A DNA stretch of 64,000 nucleotides. It comes from Rhodamnia argentea. Taxonomy: Eukaryota; Streptophyta; Magnoliopsida; Myrtales; Myrtaceae. The notes beneath the pieces were generated by a model. That model saw only the letters and a program-made list of their open reading frames with translations, was not told where the DNA came from and ran no database searches. Within the stretch, counting starts at the first letter, position 1. Every line of letters begins with the position of its first letter. The translations under genes and the position numbers were made by a program. This document shows positions 57,659 to 64,000 of the stretch, one piece after another. Where the stretch lies: contig NC_063159.1 in the NCBI RefSeq assembly GCF_020921035.1, positions 3,782,001-3,846,000 of the forward strand. The letters run 5' to 3'.

Positions 57659-59046
57659 ATGGACGGGGGACAAAATAGTGAGTCTAATGACCAAGTAGCG
57701 CCAAGTGATCATTACTTGGACGAATGTGATATTGACATAATAATAATATGGTTGTGGATTGTTATGATGGACATGTCCATGCATGCGAAAGAACCTATTA
57801 GGGACAATCAATTGTCGGGAGCCCAATGGATAAGGGAGATTCTTTGTGGACATTCTGATAGAGTGTATGAAGCCTTTAGGCTAGAGAGACATGTTTTTTT
57901 GAACCTGTGTGCTTTAATGACGACAAGAGGTTGGTTGAAAGATAGTCGTTATGTTAGGGTGGATGAACAACTCGGGATCTTTTTATCTTTGGTTGGTCAT
58001 GGTAACTCTAATAGATATTTATGTGAGAGGTTCCAACGCTCCGGACAAACAATCAGCACATATTTCTCTATTGTCTTGAAAGCATTTCTCAAATTGGCAA
58101 AAGAGATTATCGGACCACCTTCTTTTGATGATATCCCGGAGGAGATTCCTATGGATCCGAACCATCAATGCTACTTCAAGGTATGATTTTCATAATATCA
58201 TTATGCCATCAAATACATGTGGTTGATAATATTGTATAACACTAGACTTTTATGAAATTGTAGGGCTGCGTTAGTGCTATTGATGGCACCCACATCAATG
58301 CTTCTGTCTCTGCATCAAAGCAAATCCCGTATAGAGGCGGGAAAGGGATTACCACTCAGAATGTGCTTTATGTTTGTTCATTTGATATGAAATTTACTTT
58401 TGTGTATGCTGGGTGGGAAGGATCTGTGAACGATTGTCGAGTCCTCTCGGCAGCACTAGATACTCCTAGGTTGCAATTTCCTCGACCACCGCCGGGTATT
58501 TGCTTTGTCCATAAGAAGTAATTTTATTTATGATTGTATTGCAACTGCATATCATAACAAATATATATATACCTTGTTATAGGCAAATACTACGTGGTAG
58601 ATTCTGGTTATGCAGCACTTCCGGGATTTCTAACTCCGTTCAAAGGTGAACGGTATCATCCGAACGATTATAGGGGTAAAGGGAGACGACCTAGAACAGC
58701 AAAAGAAATGTTCAACCGTAGGCACTCTTCGCTAAGAAATGTCATTGAGAGGTCATTTGGGGCATTGAAAAATCGTTTTACCATTTTGAGACGTATGCCT
58801 CCATTCAAAGTTCGAAAACAAGCATATATTGTAATTGCATGTTGTGCTCTTCATAATTACATTCGTGACCAAGATAGGATGGACAGAAACTTTTCTCGAT
58901 ATGGTGATCCGGAGTACCCATGTGGACCTATACAAGAAGAGGTTGCCGATGATATATCTCATGAGGGAGCTACCGAGATAAACATGCTTAGGAAAAGTAT
59001 TGCCAATAAAATGGCAAGGGATAACAATATGGCTGAAATTCCATGA
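57659..59046 (+). CDS. Harbinger transposase, DDE_Tnp_4 nuclease, 405 aa
   Basis: Exons are 57659-58180, 58264-58495 and 58583-59046. Both introns are GT-AG and the joined frame is open for 405 codons. The N-terminal part has the HTH-like segment typical of the family (RDNQLSGAQWIREILCGHSD, GQTISTYFSIVLKAF). Catalytic residues are D181 in SAIDGTH, D258 in VVDSGY and E307 in NVIERSFG. Other conserved pieces are NDCRVLSAAL, PRPPPGKYY and KEMFNRRHSSLRN. It cuts the terminal inverted repeats and integrates at TWA sites. The start is the first ATG (MDGGQNSESNDQ). It lies 305 bp after ORF1 in the same orientation. All three catalytic residues are present, so it could be active. Confidence 0.88.
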
Positions 59047-59214
59047 CTTTATGTTGATGGGGCTGTAAATGGAGGTTTTTTTGGACTTAATTTTTTGCTG
59101 GCTTTTTTGGTTCATTGTGAAATCTGGTCAGAGAGATGATGATCATGCAAAAGTCCCTCTTTTTGGCAAGGCATACTCTTGTGCATTACACCATCAGTTG
59201 GCACGAGTTGCTAG

Positions 59215-59609
59215 GAGCTGTTGGAGAGGTATTTGCCGGCTGGTCAAGTGGTCTTGGCCAACGTTTACCGTGCAGCTGAAGCAGTTGAGGACTTCACTGG
59301 TGTGCTTACATCATTGAAAATGGAACTTGATGACAGTATTGGATTGAGCGGCGAGGTTAAGTTCTCCTCATGACTGAGAAGGCCAAACACTTCCTGCACC
59401 TGCTACTTTTTCTTTCCTCATGTTTATGACTTATAGTTTTCTTGCAGGATGTAAAGCCCTTGTCAGATGAGAATGCCAGTGCCCTTCAAAAAATTTATGA
59501 ATGGTATACTGCCTATCTGGATGCATTTGGACCTGATGAGGCTTATTTAAGAAAGAAAGTAGAAACAGAGTTGGGAACTAAGATGATTCACTTAAAGATG
59601 AGATGTTGA
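59215..59609 (+). pseudogene. Two-exon host-gene-like fragment downstream of the transposase
   Basis: Two ORF pieces join across a GT-AG intron (59356-59447) in phase 0. The first is ELLERYLPAGQVVLANVYRA, continuing AAEAVEDFTGVLTSLKMELD (59215-59355). The second is DVKPLSDENASALQKIYEWY, then LDAFGPDEAYLRKKVETELG, ending in TGA (59448-59609). The amino-acid composition and the intact splice sites look like a real protein-coding gene fragment, not random ORF. I do not recognise the family. It lacks a start and begins after an in-frame TAG, so it is a fragment, about 170 bp past the transposase stop. Confidence 0.5.
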
Positions 59610-59749
59610 GGCCTCGGCTCTGAATGGGGGAAAGGTGAAGATATTTATTTCTCATGACCAGGCCTTGGCGTTTTTTTTTTCTTTTCATGGTTATATTTTT
59701 ATGTAGTTGTTTAAATCAGATGTTGCGGTCTGATATGCCACAAGAAAGC

Positions 59750-61104
59750 TCCATCATCTAGAGAGTAACTACTATTAACTAGCTCCTTATCGGCCCTAAC
59801 TGAGGTGGAGTAGCTGGTTTCTACTTGTCACAATCTCGACCTGCGCTGGCTGCTGGTTCTACTTTTCGGTTGTAGATTCCCTACTACAACCTTTCGGCTT
59901 ATGTGCTTACATTTTCACCCTTGGTCTTCTGGACTCTCTTTTGGCTTTGCGGTCTGCGGTATTGGTTTCCTCTATCATGTTGTCTCCTTTCTTCTGTTGT
60001 CTTGTCTTCTTTTGGTTAGCTGGCCTGTGTCCTGCCTTTTCGCTGTTCTGGTTTCTTGCGAGCCTCCCCTGGCTTGGTGTCCAACCTTCAATTTCTCTCG
60101 GGTTGGGCTATTGTTTGCTGTTACTGGTTGTCTGTTGCTGGTACTGGGGCTGTGTTACCATTACTGTTCTGCTTTTGCTGGTTTTGCTATTGACTCCTCC
60201 ATCTGACATGTTGGTTACTGGGGGGTGTTGCTGTCTTTCTCTACTACTGCGGTAGTCTGGCTGCTGGGGTTTTGAAACTTCCCTCTCCTTGGATGCTGCT
60301 GGTTGTTTTGTTCGTGTGTTGGTTGTTTTTGGTTCTTGTTTTTCTATTTTGTATTCACTTGCTGGTTTTTCTTTGGTTTTTCCTTCATGTTGGCTACTTG
60401 TTTGGCCTTGGGGTTGTTTTTTTTTTTTTTTTTCACTTGCTGGTTTTTGATGTTGGCCTCCATTCACGCTAACCCCTGTTGGCTGCTCCTGCTGCTCCTT
60501 CAGTTTTGTTTCCCTGGAGTCCTGCTGCCTCAGGCCTCTGCGGTCCTCCCTACTGGCCTTCCCTTGCTCTTTCTTTCTTGTTTGGCTGCCTCCTAGCCCT
60601 GTTGGTCCTTTTATTTGGCGTTGAGTTGCTGCTGCTGTTTCATTGCCATCTTCTCTTGTTACTCTCTTCTTGGCTCGATGTGCCTCTCATGGTTGCTGCT
60701 CACCTGGTTGCCGTGGACTCACTGCTGCTGCTTCTGGTTTTGGATCTCCTTGGCTGCCGCCCCTTCGTTGTTGCTGCTCTTCTTGGCTGCTGCTCCACCG
60801 ATGCTGCTGCTGCTGCTAGTGGCCTCCTCAGTACTCTTTTGTTCTCCCAAGCTTTACTGGTTTTTGGTTTTCCTGGATGTCTCTCCAGTTTTGGCCCCTT
60901 GTTTGGCCTTCGCTCTTTATCCTGGTCCTTTATGCCTTGGGCTTGTGCTTTATCTGTTGTTTCTTTGCTCTTTTGCGACCGATTCACCTTTGAACTCCGT
61001 ATGTCACGCACTGTGCCATATTGAGTTCATGGTTTTTGTGTCCGGTCTCTTATGTACCTAGTGCTTTGGAAAGATCAATACATACTTACCTTATAAAAAA
61101 AAGA
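59750..61104 (+). other. GCTG/TTTT-rich, low-complexity region ending in a short poly-A
   Basis: The plus strand is rich in GCTGGTT, CTGCTG and TTGTTTT steps and poor in A. This creates several long but meaningless Leu/Cys/Phe-rich ORFs on the plus strand and Lys/Gln/Ser-rich ones on the minus strand. The region ends with AGATCAATACATACTTACCT and TATAAAAAAAA (about 61068-61103), which looks like the 3' end of a retroposon (LINE or SINE type). I could not find a matching target duplication. Confidence 0.35.
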
Positions 61105-61839
61105 ACTATTTAAAGCGATGTGTTCAACTTGATTTTGCCCTTTCTAGGGAACTGTTGATTAACATTTGTTTCATATCCCTTAATTGTTGACACAATGGTG
61201 GGGTTAGGATGTATCATGTAATGTTTCCCATGTTTATATTGGTCATGAAGAAATTTTCGAATTTTCTCCCCTTTGATAGTTGATTATAGTTGCTTCCAGT
61301 GCTAAAACATGAACATTCCCATGATCCTAAATAACGTGTTCTAAGAAGAAGATGAACCTGAAGAAAAGGGAAAAAAGAATGGATGTTCCTTTGGTGGTTT
61401 CTGTATTGATGAATACTGATGGTGCTTGGCTTTCAAACGCATTTGGAAGGCACTCGTGATACAGTGAGATTTCCATATTCAGTGCAGGAGATAGAAGTCG
61501 AAAATGCTCAGATCGATTTGATTATATGACTCAAAACTGATGCATAGTTGTTGAAATGGTGATTATTCTGATAGAAGATTATCCAACTTCGCTTAGGATA
61601 CGCGTCTTTGCAAATTGAATGCCTTCTAATATACTAGAAACTCATCCACAATCTTCAATCTCAGCGTGCAATAAACCTGTCTCTATTTCTGTTTTCCCAA
61701 CTTTTACTGGTTTGCCGTAAGCTGACAATTAACAATTCTCCAGCAATGTGACCAACTTCGTCCAAAACTACCCATTTATTACATGAACAATCACAAAGAG
61801 TCCCTAGATCAAACAAGCACTAAATATAGGACATCCTTC

Positions 61840-62856
61840 TCAGCCTAGTGCCTCTCCTCCATGACCATGACTCTGCCGGAGACTTGGGCAGAGGCGGAAG
61901 CTATAGGAGCTTCTGGCACAGGCCGAATTGCCACCCCTTCCAGTGACAGAACTCCTGAATGATCGAGTGCCGCAGCATTTCTTGGAGCATCGTCTCGTTC
62001 AAGCTCGAGCACCGCGAGAAGTCTGTCCTCACAGTCACGAACTCGTCCCTGCTTGCAGTTGCAGCGCTTGAACAGCAGGTGAAACAGCTCCTCACGGTCA
62101 GGAATTCCTCCTTGTCGTGTTCGTAGTGATTGGCCTCCTATCGATGGGCGAAAGATAGCTCATCCGTGCCCGGAGAGAAGACAAAGGAAAAGCTCTCAGT
62201 AGTGAAGTTCGCCTTACGCCTTAGCTTCTCCATGGCTCGACTGCGAATCTCCAAAACAACCTCTTAAGAAGCACCGATAATTCATTACAAAGGTTATAAT
62301 TGATCCTAGATTCCGCCTCTGGGCGCAATGGTGTGAGGCTTCCGTAACTAGAAGAACTCTCATGACTAATTTGACAAATGCAATTGTCTGTTCATGGATA
62401 AAGCTCATATCAAGTTTCTTGCCAAACAGAGGAGATACGATCAAAGCCGATGAGTTAATACTCCTTCCTGAACTGATTTAGTATGACACAACAAAGACAT
62501 GAACGTCGAAAAGGTTCGTAAGACGAAAACGCAACAATTTTTCTTTAACTTTTACGTAAAGGAGAAATCATTACTTCATGTTCATCATCGGAATCGCTCA
62601 TCGGATGCTCCTCTTTGGGGCTTGACTGCGAGAGCTGTCTATCAAAAGTATGGCACTGAGAGAATGCTTCCTTGAGTGCTGCAGAGAGGCACTTGCATTT
62701 CGTAGGTGGGTTTGGTGGCTCTTCTTCATGATAGAACACGCCCATGTTTGGTAAGCTCAGAGGCAAAGGCTTTGCTGGTGGGTGCGGGAAGACTCCTGGT
62801 TGATTTTTAAGACAGGAAAGGATTGTGAGCAAGAAAATATCAACAACACAATCCAA
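61840..62856 (-). pseudogene. Broken minus-strand fragment of a conserved plant gene of unknown function
   Basis: Minus-strand exon-like pieces are visible. The first is 62800-62563 (NQPGVFPHPPAKPLPLSLPN, then KCLSAALKEAFSQCHTFDRQ, with a donor after DDEHE). The second is about 62250-61850 (MEKLRRKANFTTESFSFVFS, then SCFTCCSSAATASRDEFVTV, RTDFSRCSSLNE, FCHWKGWQFGLCQK, LPPLPKSPAESWSWRRGTR). In-frame TAG codons occur after ELSFAHR and after GLCQKLL. The Cys/Ser-rich motifs and the LPPLPKSPxESWSWR end look like a conserved uncharacterised plant protein. The stops argue for a pseudogene or captured fragment. It lies inside the putative Harbinger ends. Confidence 0.45.
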
Positions 62857-63600
62857 TCAATTCTTTGAAGTGCTCTGTGATAGTGGCCTCACAGCTTTCT
62901 GAAAATTGTTGGCTTTTAATCTTTAGGGTAAAGACTAAGATAAAATAAAAATATAACGTGACCCACAATTCCATTTCAAGCTTTCTTCCTTCACCACCGA
63001 ATATGGCTGTGATTTGTAGGTGCCTCTTGATCAAAACCTGTTGATTGTTGAACTTTCATGTCAAAAGCTTGTTATTTTTGCAGGAATCCTTAAAAATTTT
63101 CCCAAAGGGGGATGCATGAAGTAAACTAAACATTACATAGATTTCACTTGAAGCCATATTTAGCAATTTATGGAAAATGGCCAATTTGATATTTCATCAA
63201 GTTTATTTATGTTGTTGCCGATGAGCGGATTTTCCACACCACCTAACTTTTGAAGCCATATTTGTTGTGCAGTGTCTAGTAACATGTGCAAAATGCTCAT
63301 TGAATTTCATTTACGTAAAACATGTCCACGATTATATCGACATATGCTTATGCGCATAGGGACGTGACAAGTAGCAAAGTTTAGCATTTACATTTTGCAA
63401 ATTAAAATTTGGATCTTATTTATAACATGCTGAAAAAAAAAGTGTATTTCAAATTATTATTTTTTGTGTATTGAAAATTGATCTTCAATTTACGAAGAAA
63501 ATTTTAAAGTAATTACAAAATTAATTGATTTAAATAAAAAAAATTGGGAAGAGAAAGTATTTTTGGGAACATAAATTTTGTACGGTTATCAAACGTGTTT
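62857..63600. other. AT-rich interior next to the right Harbinger end
   Basis: I see no gene in this stretch. From about 63590 the subterminal repeats of the Harbinger element begin (GGTTATCAAAC at about 63576 and 63624, and two AATCATTATAACCATAATC-like copies near 63655-63705). Confidence 0.5.
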
Positions 63601-63740
63601 CTATTCATGAACAGAATCACAATACGGTTATCAAACACATTCTGATTCTCTAAAAACTCATTATAACCATAATCATAATCGGAAAAAATCATTATAACCA
63701 TAATCTGTTTTTGGGAACAGAATTGTTGCCATGCGGAACC

Positions 63741-64000
63741 TTAATGAATGAAAACTCGTTTCATTATTCACAAAAAAATATAGTACAAATTTTTTATGGA
63801 TAACATTTTTATTGACTTCCCAACAATACGAAGGTCATTTAAAAAAAAATACTTTCAAATTAGTCATTTTATGTTAAATAAGCAAAGCTCAAGTTTCATT
63901 AAGAATCAAAGGTGTTGCAATCAAGTAAATTGTTTAAACAAATTGGAAAGTGATTTTCTACATATTTTGAATGATGATGATTTGAGTGAAAATAAGTTGA
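63741..64000. other. Right flank, AT-rich, no feature seen
   Basis: The stretch after the TTA target duplication (63741-63743) is AT-rich with A-runs and no ORF or repeat that I can support. Confidence 0.4.

Larger units (their letters stand above)
54547..63740 (+). mobile_element. Candidate autonomous PIF/Harbinger transposon (9.2 kb) with internal host fragments
   Basis: The left end is GGGTCTGCATGTTAACAATT (54547) and the right end, read on the minus strand, is GGTTCCGCATGGCAACAATT (63740). They agree at about 20 of the first 25 positions. TTA flanks both ends (54544-54546 and 63741-63743), the expected 3 bp target duplication. Both subterminal regions share GATTCTGTTC and TTTGATAAC motifs in inverted orientation. 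Inside are the two genes expected for this superfamily, a Myb/SANT protein and a DDE transposase, both plus strand. The interior right of 59100 holds unrelated gene pieces, so either the element captured them or other DNA has inserted. The ends are not perfect mirror images, so the right boundary is less certain than the genes. Confidence 0.6.

Noticed and set aside
59901..61061. Several overlapping ORFs of 100-180 codons rich in Leu, Cys, Phe (plus) or Lys, Gln, Ser (minus)
   Set aside because: They come from skewed base composition (GCTG and TTTT rich), overlap in several frames and lack any conserved motif or splice structure.

Overview
This 64 kb window is nuclear DNA of a flowering plant, most likely a woody eudicot. 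The evidence is intron-bearing genes with plant-type splice sites, four genes whose closest relatives I know from eudicots (SSUH2-like, HAKAI, a reticulon-like B protein and ataxin-3), and a dense load of plant transposons (Tat-type Ty3/gypsy, Mutator-like, PIF/Harbinger). I cannot prove a genus. The style of the Mutator-like ends reminds me of Myrtaceae, but that is only an impression.

Layout. 1-1840: AT-rich flank with a candidate small Tourist-like MITE. 1830-14125: a nested tandem-duplication array. An old two-part unit (A+B) was first duplicated (about 1830-5665 and 5666-9170). A 4.75 kb block (B, A, B plus the 3' end of the next gene) was then duplicated again (4491-9236 and 9237-14125). 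Several short transposons sit inside and date the steps. 14111-18140 (minus): a seven-exon SSUH2/DnaJ-Cys-rich-like gene whose last codons were copied by the array. 18141-19487: intergenic, with a candidate tRNA-derived SINE. 19488-35174: a 15.7 kb Tat-lineage LTR retrotransposon with two 955 bp LTRs, a GATAC target duplication, decayed gag and pol (protease, RT, RNase H, a second RNase H, integrase), and a 6.8 kb segment behind the integrase. That segment encodes three genes on the opposite strand: two tandem plant-mobile-domain (PMD) genes and one intact coiled-coil gene. Two of the three are preceded by an exact TATAAATA box. This is the most interesting part of the window.

35175-37469: AT-rich intergenic DNA with a long inverted repeat. 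37470-40752 (plus): HAKAI, a RING E3 ligase of the m6A-writer complex. 42073-44227 (minus): reticulon-like protein. 45507-50822 (minus): ataxin-3 deubiquitinase with a 4.4 kb intron and a 36 bp minisatellite in its C-terminal coding region. 52170-54420: a diverged tandem duplication with no recognisable gene. 54547-63740: a candidate 9.2 kb PIF/Harbinger transposon with TTA target duplications. Both its genes look open: a Myb/SANT DNA-binding protein and a DDE transposase with D, D and E in place. Its right part carries pieces of unrelated host genes.

Host genes in the window concern RNA methylation (HAKAI), protein deubiquitination (ataxin-3), ER membrane shaping (reticulon) and a Cys-rich chaperone-like protein. 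They do not form a pathway. The transposons explain most of the remaining sequence. Coordinates of splice sites and element ends were worked out by eye and may be off by a base or two.
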